From assembly GCA_030295235.1 (NCBI GenBank), contig AP026128.1, forward strand, positions 248,001 to 312,000: a stretch of DNA of 64,000 nt, written 5' to 3'. This document shows, piece by piece, positions 43,969 to 55,330 of this stretch (its first letter is position 1; every line of letters starts with the position of its first letter). Under the pieces are notes generated by a model. It was not told where the DNA came from. It saw only the letters and a list, made by a program, of their open reading frames with translations, and ran no database searches. The DNA comes from Fistulifera solaris. Its lineage: Eukaryota; Bacillariophyta; Bacillariophyceae; Naviculales; Stauroneidaceae. A program made the position numbers and the translations under genes.

Positions 43969-45515
43969 TTAGTCCTCGAAATCGCGGGTACTCAACACGA
44001 CCGTACTGTGCTGACCACCGCCCCCAAAATCGAGAATCTTTTTCGAAGAGCGCAAATTCAATTTCGTAGGACGCAACAAATCTCCACCCTTTTCTCCATT
44101 CGCCGCACGGTGATGTCCCGTGGCACCCATAGTATTGAATCCCCACGTGTAGAGCGTATTGTTCGCATCGAGGGCCATGCCGTGCGATCCGCCCGCGGCC
44201 ACCTTTAGGAGCAAGACCGGTTCTGGGAACGCGACGGGTTGCCATCCAAATTGGGGCGATTTCGAATGACCCAAACCAAGTTGTGCGTACGAATTCTGTC
44301 CACAGGCATACATGAGATGACCGTCCTCGTCGACAATGTACGAATGATATGGACCCGCCGCCACGAGTCCCACATGCTCCCGCACGAGCGTCAATTCGTG
44401 CACTGACTCAATTTCTTCAGGCAATCCCAATTGTCCCGACGAATTCTGACCACTGCTGTACAATGTCGGAATCCCTCCTCCGCGATTGCGTGCCAGCACC
44501 AACAAATGATTGGAACCACACGCGAGCGAAAGCACCTCTTTGCGGGGAAATGGCACCGGTCCCGCAAAACGCGCCGGGGCCGGTGTCAAAAAGTGTTGCA
44601 AAACTTGTGCTTCCGTCATGCCCTGGAGCGCCTCGGTCAGGTTGAAATCACCATTCGGTTCGGGGGCCGCTATATCTCGACTTCGTGCGAGTTCACCTTT
44701 TTCTCCGAAACCTATTGTGTCGCCTTTGTGAGTCCTGCAGTAAAAATCAATCATGAAAACAAGCATGTTACGTACCAAACGTCACCACACTACCATCTTC
44801 CAAGACCGCCGCGGCGAAATTAGAAGCATTCCCCGTTTCGATACGCACTACTTTTTGATTTCCGGGCATTTGAATGGGTACCGGTGTCGCATTACTGCCC
44901 CGACACGATCGTCCTTCCGCCGGATAATGATACTTCTCATCGATCGAAGATCGGATCATGCCGCACATCAAGACCTGGCCCTGTGTGTTGAGAAACAATG
45001 TCTGCGAATCTCCCGTCTTGACTTGGAGTATGTTGCGTAAGTTGGGGACGAGTTGAGGCATGATTTCATCATCGGATTTCACCGAATATCCCAAGGCACC
45101 TTCGTCGGCGACACCCCACACGTAGACATCTCCATCGACCGTCAATGCCGCTGTATGCAATCCTCCCAAACTGACCGATCGCACTCGATCGACGTTCGGT
45201 AAAACGGTCGGTGTGGTCGTTTCCACATATTCCGAGTTCTCATCCATCATGGGCAATCCCAACAAATTGTTGTCATTGTCGCCAAAGACGAGGATCGTCC
45301 CGTGTTCGGTCGCGTACAAGTCATTGCACCGGGTAATTTCTTGCTGTGTCTGTATCGTCAATTGTTCGATTTGATTCGGTGTTTGACAGGATTCCCAGAC
45401 GGATTGATTGAGACGAAACAAATCGTCTATTTCCAAGGCGCGCCATTGTTGCAGTTTTTTGAAAAAACTTTCCCGGCGGGGCTTCGATGGCGTCTTCTTC
45501 GCGAGCGCGTTTCAT
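43969..45515 (-). CDS. RCC1-repeat beta-propeller protein
   Basis: About 502 residues in exons 45515-44772 and 44734-43969. The intron is only 37 nt (GTAACA...TGCAG), and the join gives TFGTTHKGDTIGFGEKG. RCC1-type blades are visible: TILVFGDNDNNLLGLP, VRSVSLGGLHTAALTVDGDVYVWG, GALGY, VVRIETGNASNFAAAVLEDGSVVTFG, YSSGQNSSGQLGLP, MYACGQNSYAQLGLG, AAGGSHGMALDANNTLYTWG. Such propellers act as Ran exchange factors or as scaffolds; here exchange activity cannot be claimed. The basic start (MKRAREED) may be a nuclear signal. The frame breaks once in the T6/A6 run pair at plus 45455-45467; one base fewer gives GKFFKKLQQWRALEIDDL. Confidence 0.87.
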
Positions 45516-46530
45516 TTTCCCGTAAATCAGTTACAAAACTAATTTATTGGATCCAAGCAATCAAGAGGGCTGAAAGGGCGCGCAAGGTCTTTGTATTATT
45601 GGCAGGGCAGAGATAAAGCGATGGCTTCCTTCAAAAAAAACTTTGTGGTGCGGCCCGCCGCCGCTTCTGTTCCTTGCTGTCGCGATCGTTCGAGTAAAAC
45701 TTTTGTCGTTCCATCACCACAATCTACTGTCTGAGTCGCGGACGGATGTCTGTAATGACTAAAATCACAGTCAGTCGTGGCGAAAGTCGTCTACAGTTGG
45801 AGTCTATAGTCAGTATAGGTTGGATCATAACATCCCCCAAATAGATATTGCGAAGTTGTATTTAATGCAAGCATTGCACTTGCTTTTGAATCCACTTGCT
45901 TAATGCAGAAAGCGAAATTTGCTGAACGAGCAAAGGTAGCATTGTGACAGAATCGATTCCGGACGGAAGTTCTGTCCGGAACGGACAACATTTTGGTCGA
46001 TAGTAGATTGTTTGGACGTGAACGATCGGCCCGTCGTAAGATCATCACAACATGTGCAGCTGTTGCATGGTGACAAATGTGCCTTATGAGTTTAGTCGCA
46101 TTATATCGCGAGCCGTTTCGCTCGGCTTCTTCTTATCCTGCATATTATTTTATCTTGAAAAGTAAATCATCGCGCCGATTGTCTTTTCTACATCCGAAAA
46201 GTTTTACTTTCGCTGTGACAAGGGGGTGTGGGGGTGGGATTTTTGAGAATCCATGGACTTATTTTGGACTTTACTTTGGTCGAATGTATGTTAAATGACT
46301 CGCCACAGGTCATTGATACAACTACTATAGGTTATTGTTGCAAAAATTTCAAAATATCAATGAAGTACTAAGATGTATGAAAAATCATTTGTTTTTGTCG
46401 AAAGAAAGCATGCAGTATCACTTATAAAGTGAGCTTATTTATTCCGTTGGAGTCAAATGGACGGCCGGCTTCTTGACCGTTTGTTCCTACAAAAAAGCCT
46501 TATTCCTCTAGCCAATTTTGGCGAATAAAT
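45516..46530. other. Gene-poor stretch before the satellite
   Basis: About 1 kb upstream of the RCC1 gene with no plausible gene. It is AT-rich from about 46080 onwards. No tRNA, hairpin or repeat clearly stands out. Confidence 0.4.
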
Positions 46531-47342
46531 ATCCGTTGTTAAAGCGTGACTTGACCCACCAAAATTGTGACCCGTGGGCTAATATATTTGTTGCTGGTAA
46601 CACCTGTCTATGAACAAGTGGTGTTCATTGTTCAAGAATCAAGTCTTTCAGAACAAGCTTGTAGATAAATCTTGGAAATTCAATTAATGCTAGACTGTAG
46701 ACTGTCTGAGAACAAGTGGTCTTTTATGACAAGCTTGAATGTTCACTGTTCACTACGCACGGAGAATTTATTGGCTGTTAGTAGAGACTGTCTATGAACA
46801 AATAATGGTGTTCATTACTTCAGAAAAAATTCTTAGCGTCTGTTCTGCGAACAATGAATGTTCACTACAAACAATACAACCATTCCAGAATTTCTGGAAC
46901 GGGCACAGAATTTATGTATGATCCAAACAACTGAATATCCGTTGTTAAAGTGTGACTTGACCCACCAAAATTGTGACCCGTGGGCTAATATATTTGTTGC
47001 TGGTAACACCTGTCTATGAACTAGTGGTGTTCATTGTTCAAGAATCAAGTCTTTCAGAACAAGCTTGTAGATAAATCTTGGAAATTCAATTAATGCTAGA
47101 CTGTAGACTGTCTGAGAACAAGTGGTCTTTTATGACAAGCTTGAATGTTCACTGTTCACTACGCACGGAGAATTTATTGGCTGTTAGTAGAGACTGTCTA
47201 TGAACAAATAATGGTGTTCATTACTTCAGAATAAATTCTTAGCGTCTGTTCTGCGAACAATGAATGTTCACTACAAACAATACAACCATTCCAGAATTTC
47301 TGGAACGGGCACAGAATTTATGTATGATCCAAACAACTGATT
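46531..47342. repeat. 406-bp direct tandem duplication
   Basis: Positions 46531-46936 and 46937-47342 are copies of each other at a 406-bp offset, with only a handful of differences (for example AAGCGTG against AAGTGTG). Each copy ends in one unit of the 52-bp satellite (CCATTCCAGAATTTCTGG...), so the duplication took in the left edge of the array. Confidence 0.9.
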
Positions 47343-50300
47343 CCAGATATCTGGAACGACTACAGAATCTCTGTTTGACCCAAAACACCCATTTCAGAAT
47401 TTTCGGAACAACCACAGAGTCTCTATTCGACCCAAATAACCATTTCCAGAATTTCTGGAACTACCACCGAATCTCTGTTTGCGCCAAAATATAGATTCCA
47501 GAATTTCTGGAACGTGCACAGAATCTAGTCTATGTTTGATACAAATCAGCGATTCCAGAATATCTGGAACGGCCAAAGAATCTCTGTATGTCGCAAAACA
47601 ACGATTCCACAATATCTGGAACCCAATACAACCATTCCAGAATTTCTGGAACGAGCACAGAATCTATATACAATCCAAAAAAGTGATTCCAGATATTTGG
47701 AACGACTACAGAATCTCTGTTTGACCCAAATTGCCGATTCCAGAATTTCTGGGACGACCACAAAACCTCTGTTTGTCCCAAAATACAGATTCCAGAAATT
47801 CTAGAACGATGACAGAATCTCTGTTTGACCCAATACAACAGTTCCCGAATATCTGGAACGGGCACAGAATCTCTGTTTGACCCAAAACAATTATTCCTGA
47901 ATTTCTGGAACGACCACAGAATCGCTGTTCGACTCAAGCTTCAATCCCAGAATTTCTTGAACGACCACTGAATCTCTGTTTGTTCCAAAAACTTTCCGGA
48001 ATTTCTGGAACGGGCATAGAATCTCTGCTCGACCCAAAACACCCATTCCAGAACTTCTGGAACAACCACCGCATCTCTGTTTGTCCCAAAATATAGATTC
48101 TATTATTTCTAAAACGACTACAGAATCTCTGTTTGACCCAATACAACAATTCCCGAATTTCTGGAACGGGCAGAATGTCTGTTAGATCTAAAACACACTT
48201 TCCAGAATTTCTGGAAAGACAAAAGTATTCTGTTTTGTCCAAATCACCGAATCCAGAATTTTTAGAACGACCACAGAATCTCTATTTGACCCAAATTATA
48301 AAATTCCGGAATTTCTGGAAACACCACAGAGTGTCTATGCGACCAAAAAATTATCCATTCCGGAATTTCTGGAACGACCACCGAATCTCGGTTTGTGCCA
48401 AAAGATATTCCAAATTTTCTGAAACGGACACAGACTTTCCTATGATCCAATACAACCATTCCAGAATATCTGTAACGGGCGCAGAATCTATGTTTAATCC
48501 AAAAAACTGATTCCAGAATATTTGGAACGACTACAGAATCTCTGTTTCATCCATATCACCGATTCCAGAATTTCGGGAACGACCACAGAGTATCTATGTT
48601 TGTTCCAAATTAGTTTCTGGAACGGGCACAGGATCTATGTACGATCCGAACGACGATTCCAGAATATCTGGAACGACTACAGAATCTTTCTGTTTGATAC
48701 AAATCACCGATTCCAGAATTTCTGGAACTACCACAGAATCTATGTTTGACCCAAAACAACTAGTGCAGAAATTCTGGAACGAGCACAGTTCCAGATTTTC
48801 TGGAACGACCACAGATTCCAGAATTTTTGAAACGACCACAGACTTTCGTATGACCCAATACAACCATTCCAGAATTTCTGGAACGGGCACAGAATCTATG
48901 TACGATCCAAAAAACTGATTGCGGATATCTGGAACGACTACAGAATCTCTGTTTGACCCAAATTACCGATTCCAGAATTTCTGGGACGACCACAAAACCT
49001 CTGTTTGTCCCAAAATACAGATTTCAGAAATTCTAGAACGACGACAGAAACTCTGTTTGACCCAATACAATAGTTCCCGAATATCTGGACCGGGCACAGA
49101 ATCTCTATTTGACCCGAAACAATTATTCCTGAATTTCTGGAACGACCACAGAATCGCTGTTTGACTCGAAGCTTCAATCCCAGAATTTCTTGAACGACCA
49201 CTGAATCTCTGTTTGTTCCAAAACACACTTTCCGGAATTTCTGGAACGGGCATAGAATCTCTGCTCGACCTAAAAACACCCATTCCAGAACTTCTGGAAC
49301 AACCACCGCATCTCTATTTGGTCAAAAATATACCTGGTAGGACATTTTTGGGTACTGATTTATTTTTATCAAAATTCAATGCAATGCTAACAAATTTAGG
49401 CTTGTTAAAAAGCTTAAAATGAGTAATTTCTATCTATATACTTATATTATTTTGAAATTGATTTTCAAAAGGCGAAAATCGAGTACCAAAAATGTCCTAC
49501 CTCTTTTTTTTCTGAGTAGATTCTATTATTTCTGAAACGACCAAGGAATCTCTGTTTCACTCAAATTACCGATTCCAGAACTTCTGGAACGACTACAGAA
49601 TTTCTTTTGGACCCAATACAACATTTCCCGAATTTCTGGAACGAGAGAATTGTCTGTTTGATCCAAAACACACTTTCCAGAATTTCTGGAACGACCAAAG
49701 AATTTCTGTTTGTTCCAAATCACCGATCCCAGAATTTCTGGAACGACCACTGAACCTCTGTTTGTTCCAAAAGACACTTTCCAGAATTTCTGGGACGACC
49801 AAAAAAATTCTGTTTGATCCAAGTTACCGATTCCAGAATCCCGGAACAACCACAAACTTTTGTACGACGGAATACAACAATTCCTGATTTCTGGAACAGT
49901 CACAGAATCTCTGTTTGCCCCCAAAACAACATTCCTGAAATTCTGGAACGACCAATGAATCTCTGTTTGTTCCAAAACACACTTACCAGAATTTCTGGGA
50001 CGACCAAACAAATTATGTTTGATACAAGTTACCAATTCCAGAATTTCTGGAACGACCACAGAATCAATGTTTAACCCATTTACCGATTCCACAATTTCTG
50101 GAACGACCACAGCTCTGTTTGATCCAAATTAATTACCGATTCTAGAATTTCTGGAACGACCACCGAATCTCTGATCGTCCCAAAACACAATTTCCAGACT
50201 GTCTGGAACGACCAAAGAAATTCTGTTTGAGCCAAATCACCGATTCCCGAACTTCCGGAACGGGCACAGAATCTATGTTTGACCAAAAACAACGATCCTG

Positions 50301-51765
50301 AATTTCTGGAACCTCCAAGGACTTTCGTATGACCCAAATTACCGATTCCAGAATTTCTGGAATGACCACAGAATCTCTGTATTACTCAAAACAACTAGTC
50401 CAGAATTTCTGGAATGATTCCAGAATTTCTGGAACGACTACAGAATCTCTGTTTGACCCAAAGCACCGATTCCAGAATTTCTGGAACGACCACAAAACAG
50501 CGATTCCTGAATTTCTGGAACCTCCACAGACTTTCGTATGACCTAAATTACCGATTCCAGAATTTCTGGAATGACCACAGAATCTCTGTATTACTCAAAA
50601 CAACTAGTCCAGAATTTTCTGGAACGACCACAGCTCTGTTTGATCCAAATTAATTACCGATTCTAGAATTTCTGGAACGACCACCGAATCTCTGATCGTC
50701 CCAAAACACAATTTCCAGACTGTCTGGAACGACCAAAGAAATTCTGTTTGAGCCAAATCACCGATTCCCGAACTTCCGGAACGGGCACAGAATCTATGTT
50801 TGACCAAAAACAACGATCCTGAATTTCTGGAACCTCCAAGGACTTTCGTATGACCCAAATTACTGATTCCAGAATTTCTGGAACGACCACAGAATCTCTG
50901 TATTACTCAAAACAACTAGTCCAGAATTTCCGGAACGACCACAGAATCTCTGTATTACTCAAAACAACTAGTCCAGAATTTCTGGAATGACCACAGAATC
51001 TCTGTTTGATCCAAATTACCGATTATTCCAAAATTTCTGGAACAACTACAGAATCTCTGTTTGACCCAAAGCACCGATTCCAGAAATTCTGGAACGACCA
51101 CAGAATCTCTTTTTGACCAAAACAACTAGTCAAGAATTTCTGGAACCGCCACAGAATCTCTGTTTTATGCAAATTACCTATTCCAGAATTTCTGGAACGA
51201 CCACAGACTTTCGTATGACTCAATTACCGATTCCAGAATTTCTGGAACGACCACAGAGTTTCTGTACTACTCAAAACAACTAGTCCAGAATTTCTGGAAC
51301 GACCACAGAATGTCTGTTTGATCCAAATTACCGATTATTCCAGAATTTCTGGAACGACTACAGAATCTCTGTATGACCAAAAACACTGATTCCAGAATTT
51401 CTGGAACGACCAAAGAATCTATGTTTGACCCACAACAACTAGTCCAGAATTTCTGGAACGACCACAGAATCTCTGTTTTATCCAAATTACCGATTTGAGA
51501 ATTTCTGGAACGACCACATTCTTTCGTATGACCCAAATTGCCGGTTCCAGAATTTCTGGAACTAATACAGAATTTCTGTATTACTCAAAACAACTAGACC
51601 AGAATTTCTTGATCGAACACAGAATCTCTGTTTGATCCAAATCACCGATTCCAGAATTTCTGGAACGACAACAGAGGAGTCTTTGTTTGACCGCAAACAA
51701 TTTTTAAAATCCATACAGAATCTCTGTTAAGCTTATGTCGTTAGACACTGATTCCAGAATTCTTT
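46870..51765. repeat. Satellite array of a ~52-bp palindromic unit
   Basis: Head-to-tail repeats of a unit of about 52 bp (observed spacing 50-55). It is continuous from about 47278 to 51765, with one extra unit near 46873; about 80-85 units. Unit order: TTCCAGAATTTCTGGAA (8-bp inverted arms around one base), then CGACCACAGAATCTCTG (CAGA/TCTG inverted arms), then a TTTGACCCAAATTACCGA linker. The palindrome is the best-kept part; the linker varies (CCCAAAACACA, TTACTCAAAACAACTAG). Units are diverged, and some groups were copied as blocks. One MITE is inserted at 49333-49516. The units have no unique spacers, so this is not a CRISPR array. Open frames across it are by-products. Confidence 0.95.
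49333..49516. mobile_element. MITE with TA target duplication, inside the satellite
   Basis: A 184-bp AT-rich insert with inverted ends: GGTAGGACATTTTTGG at 49336 onward and its complement ending at 49501. The sister satellite block at 48090-48119 keeps the uninterrupted sequence (AAATATAGATTCTATTATTTCT). Here the same text is split after AAATATA and resumes with TAGATTCTATT, giving a TA duplication (49331-49332 and 49517-49518). TA duplication fits the Tc1/mariner superfamily; the right end carries about 15 bp beyond the matched inverted repeat, so the exact terminus is unsure. No coding capacity. Confidence 0.75.
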
Positions 51766-52045
51766 CATTTTTTAGGGCTACTCCGGAGTCACGTAGTATT
51801 CTTTCTCATGTCCTTAACCTTAACTTTTCCGCCTCTCACGGGCGCCTGCCACAATTTTGAGCTATAGTAAAGCTTTTTTTAACATTTTAAGCTATAGTAA
51901 AGTTGGGTCTTTGTCTTCATTTTTTCAGTCGACAAACTCAAAAGTAATTCGACCATGTTTTTTCGTATACCAGGTAGCCTTTGACATTACTTTTTTATAT
52001 CTTTCGTTCATCATTCGTCTTCATCTTTCTTACAGAATAGAGAAT

Positions 52046-53802
52046 ATGCCTCGATGCTGGTTGGGTTGTTTCCTTTACGCGGCCGTCGCCTTGGGTCTTC
52101 ACGTTATACCCTTGATTCCGCATCATCGTTTGGTCGAACGACGACGGCACGAACGACGACAACTGATCGATGATTTGCAGATCGATCCGTTGTATCAAGG
52201 CATCGGTGTACGTTGAGCTCGTGTATAGATGATTCGTCGTGCTGTCGCACTCACTTTACTTTGCTTTAGACCCATTATGTGGATTTATGGATCGGATGCC
52301 CACCCCAACGACAAACGGTGATTGTCGATACTGGATCGGCCGATACGGCCTTTCCTTGCTATGGTTGTGAAAACTGCGGAGCGGCTCTTCCTCACTCACA
52401 AAATCCTCATCCCGAACATCACAATCACATTGATTCCGTCTATCGACAAAATGAATCGTCCTGTTTTCAATATGTACAGTGTTCTGAAACCGAGTCCTGT
52501 CCGTATGAAAGTGTTTGCATATTGCACGACAATTCGCTCGAATTGCCCGAAAGTAATGTGCATCCTCCCTTTTGGAACGGCAGCGCGGCCGATCGCGTCT
52601 GTCATATGGGTATGGCGTATATGGAAGGCAGTTCGTGGATTGCCCTACAAAGCATCGATCGGGCGTATACGGGTGGATCTCATTTTTCCGTCGATTCGGC
52701 GGAAGCCGATCACTCCAGTTTCCTGCTCACATTCGGTTGTCAAACGGCCGTCGAAGGATTGTTTGCGACACAATTGGCCGATGGCATCTTGGGCATGATG
52801 AAAAGTCCTCGTTCGTATTGGTGGCAATTGTACACGGCCGGGATCATTCCGGAACAACAATTTTCGCTTTGTTTTACCACCAATCCGGTCATTACTTACG
52901 CGGGAACGGATGCGGGGGCCATGGTGTTGGGAGGTGCCGATCCACGGTTGCATACGACACCGATGGTCTTTGCCGCCATGGCAGACTCCAGCGATGCCAT
53001 GGAGATTGTCTTGGAAAACATTCATTTGCGAATGCACGCGGGAGAAAGTATTATTCCGACGCGAAAAACAGATTGGTATACGCTACGGAATATCACTACG
53101 AGAATAAAGGGTGTCGTCGATAGTGGTGCCACCAGCACCCATTTGACGAATGAATATTACGAGCCGTTCCGCGATGCCTTTTTCAAGTTGACCGGTCTCG
53201 AATACGATACGCAAAAGTCGTATACGTTTGAAAGCCAGGAACAAATGATCACATCACTGCCTACAGTTTTGTTTCAATTCCAAGCGTCCACGCACAATGA
53301 TGCGGATCCGAAATTTGATGGTTTCTTGAACAGTGGGAACAGTATTTTGGTAGCGCTGCCGCCCAGTAGCTACATGAAATATTATCCCAATGAAGATGCT
53401 TATGCGGCCAAGATTTTCTTTCGCGATTTCGGTTTGTCGTTGGGGGCCAACGTACTGTCAGGAAAAGATGTGTTGTTTGATGTCGAACATCAACGGATTG
53501 GGTTTGCGGAAAGTACGTGCGATTATTTGTCCTTACATGATCCACGGTTCAATCACAGTGAAGCGGCCTGGGAAGCTCAACAGCCTTCTGATCCAATATT
53601 ACCTAACGGTCCCAATGTTCCATTGGCCACTTTAGTGGGACTCGTTGCGGTCATCGCTAGCTTTGGCATTCGTGCGTTCTACAAAAAGACACGCACGGTG
53701 GCCTTTCAACCGCTGCGAGATATGGAGAGTTTCGAGTCGTACAGTGACGACGACGTTTTTGAAACCGAAATGGTGCCCACCTCTCCGGAACCTATAAGTT
53801 AA
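52046..53802 (+). CDS. Membrane-anchored pepsin-type aspartyl protease
   Basis: Exons 52046-52207 and 52270-53802 (62-nt intron, GTACGT...CTTTAG); 564 residues. A hydrophobic leader (FLYAAVALGLHVIPLI) acts as signal peptide. The protease core starts GIGTHYVDLWIGCPPQRQTVIVDTGSADTAF, with catalytic Asp 1 in DTGS; Asp 2 is in GVVDSGATSTHL. Many cysteines lie between (CYGCENCG, CFQYVQC, CPYESVC), likely disulfides. After the domain comes one membrane helix (VPLATLVGLVAVIASFGIRAF) and an acidic cytosolic tail (ESYSDDDVFETE). This fits a type I protease of the secretory pathway or cell surface, similar in plan to BACE-like and plant/algal nepenthesin-like enzymes. It follows the satellite directly, about 280 bp beyond its last unit. 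Confidence 0.9.
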
Positions 53803-53935
53803 TAGCAAAGCATTGCAGAAATCGAATGCTACTAAGTTTCATCTCGAGTGAAATATCAAGCTTGCTTTTATTTTTCTATGCATATAAAAAGAAGTCTGTT
53901 GGGATATGAATGTACTATCAGTTTCCGACGACTCG

Positions 53936-55330
53936 TTACAATTCGTCCTTATCGTTCAATGGAGAATCACTCGTCGGTGAACTGCCTTCGGGAGACAATA
54001 GATACACTCCCACGTAATCATTTTGCAAGGACCCCATGTACAATCGATCCTGCCAGACCGTGGCACTGGTCAACCCCGAAAGATCTTTGCCCGATGGATC
54101 TTGTAGATAAGAATGTTCCCCCGACACTGGATCGACCACCAAGATTCCGGTATACCGCGACGGCAAAGTGGGCAACCACGCCCGTGGCACAATCATGAGA
54201 GTGGTCCGCAACAAGTTTTGCAACAGATAGGGCAAAGCTTTCCACGCCACGTGGATGGCCGCCACGTCCGCCACAATCGCCACATAGCATTTTAAAGTTT
54301 TCGTGGAATCATCGGTAACACAATTTACATTGTCGGGATATCCCGGCAAACCCGCCACCAACACTTCGGGTTGTAAATACTCTTCCGGTGTCAACAAGTT
54401 GACAGATGATTTGATGGAACTGGTGAGATGATATTTGAGAACGGCCAAACCGGATGATTCCGTGACAATCAAATAGTCTTCATTGAAAGGATCGACCGCA
54501 ATGCCATTTGCAAACTGCAAATTCGCCGCCAAGACCCGCGTGATTCCGGTTTTGGGATTGTATTCACACAACCGTCCGGCGGCGTTTCCGCGCAATAAAT
54601 CCAATTTCGAGGCATACAAGAGATCCCATTTTTCCTTGCGGTGATCCGGTGGAATGTCGGTACTGTCCGTAAAGTAAATTTTGTGAGTGATGGGACCCAC
54701 TGTCACGGAATTGGCAAATAGTACAGGAGAAGTGACTTGTGTGTAGTGCGTGTCGCGCTTTTTCAACTTTTTCAAGACCGATACTTGATTCGTAATCAAT
54801 TCCACCAACGACTCCTGTTTATCGAAGTGTTTCAATTGTGTAATTCCCAACACGGCATCCGCCACATACAATGTATCCCCGTTCACGTATCCACCAAGGG
54901 GACGACCCATCCCCAGCTGTTTGTGAACGACCGACGTCGCATTCCAGACTGTTTCATGGGCTTGTAACAGGTCGTCTTCTTGTGCGGGTGTTGGTAAATC
55001 CGTCAATTCGAGCAATTGCGCTTGTTCATTCAATCCAAACAGACGATTCCGCCACGTGAATAACGTTTCGGAACCCTGGATGCCCGGAGCTTCTAGTTTA
55101 TAGGTCCGACGGTGCTTGAACCGCAAGGCATTTTGATATTGTTTGGCAATACTGGATCGGGTCGTATACCACGGCAATTGACGGGACGGTGGTTCGCGCA
55201 CGGGAGATCCGTACGGCAACAACACGGGATGCAATTGTTTGCCCACAAAGTAGCCCACGGCTGCCATCACGACAATGATGCGAAGTAGAACGAGGCGCGT
55301 CGAACCGGGCTGATATCGTGGAACTGTCAT
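53936..55330 (-). CDS. Strictosidine-synthase-like / APMAP-type beta-propeller protein
   Basis: Single exon, 464 residues. One N-terminal signal anchor (LVLLRIIVVMAAVGYFVG), then a six-blade propeller domain. Recognisable blocks are GSETLFTWRNRLFGL, GGYVNGDTLYVADAVLGI, FANSVTVGPITHKIYFTDST, GRLCEYNPKTGITRVLAANLQFANGIAVDP and ESSGLAVLKY, then LPGYPDNVN. This is the arrangement of adipocyte membrane associated protein and strictosidine-synthase-like proteins, many of which have aryl-esterase/lactonase-like activity and sit in the endomembrane system. Alkaloid synthesis is not implied. The gene converges with the protease, 133 bp apart. Confidence 0.88.
   Translation of the reverse strand: MTVPRYQPGSTRLVLLRIIVVMAAVGYFVGKQLHPVLLPYGSPVREPPSRQLPWYTTRSSIAKQYQNALRFKHRRTYKLEAPGIQGSETLFTWRNRLFGLNEQAQLLELTDLPTPAQEDDLLQAHETVWNATSVVHKQLGMGRPLGGYVNGDTLYVADAVLGITQLKHFDKQESLVELITNQVSVLKKLKKRDTHYTQVTSPVLFANSVTVGPITHKIYFTDSTDIPPDHRKEKWDLLYASKLDLLRGNAAGRLCEYNPKTGITRVLAANLQFANGIAVDPFNEDYLIVTESSGLAVLKYHLTSSIKSSVNLLTPEEYLQPEVLVAGLPGYPDNVNCVTDDSTKTLKCYVAIVADVAAIHVAWKALPYLLQNLLRTTLMIVPRAWLPTLPSRYTGILVVDPVSGEHSYLQDPSGKDLSGLTSATVWQDRLYMGSLQNDYVGVYLLSPEGSSPTSDSPLNDKDEL

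Noticed and set aside
46739-46921. Small plus-strand open frame at the array border
   Set aside because: It runs through the 406-bp duplicated repeat and has no features of a gene.
47264-51536. Many open frames in the satellite on both strands
   Set aside because: They are made of the repeated unit, change frame every unit and share no start or domain; repeat by-products.
46870-51765. CRISPR-like regular repeat array
   Set aside because: Repeats are contiguous with no unique spacers, units vary, no cas genes, and the DNA is eukaryotic.
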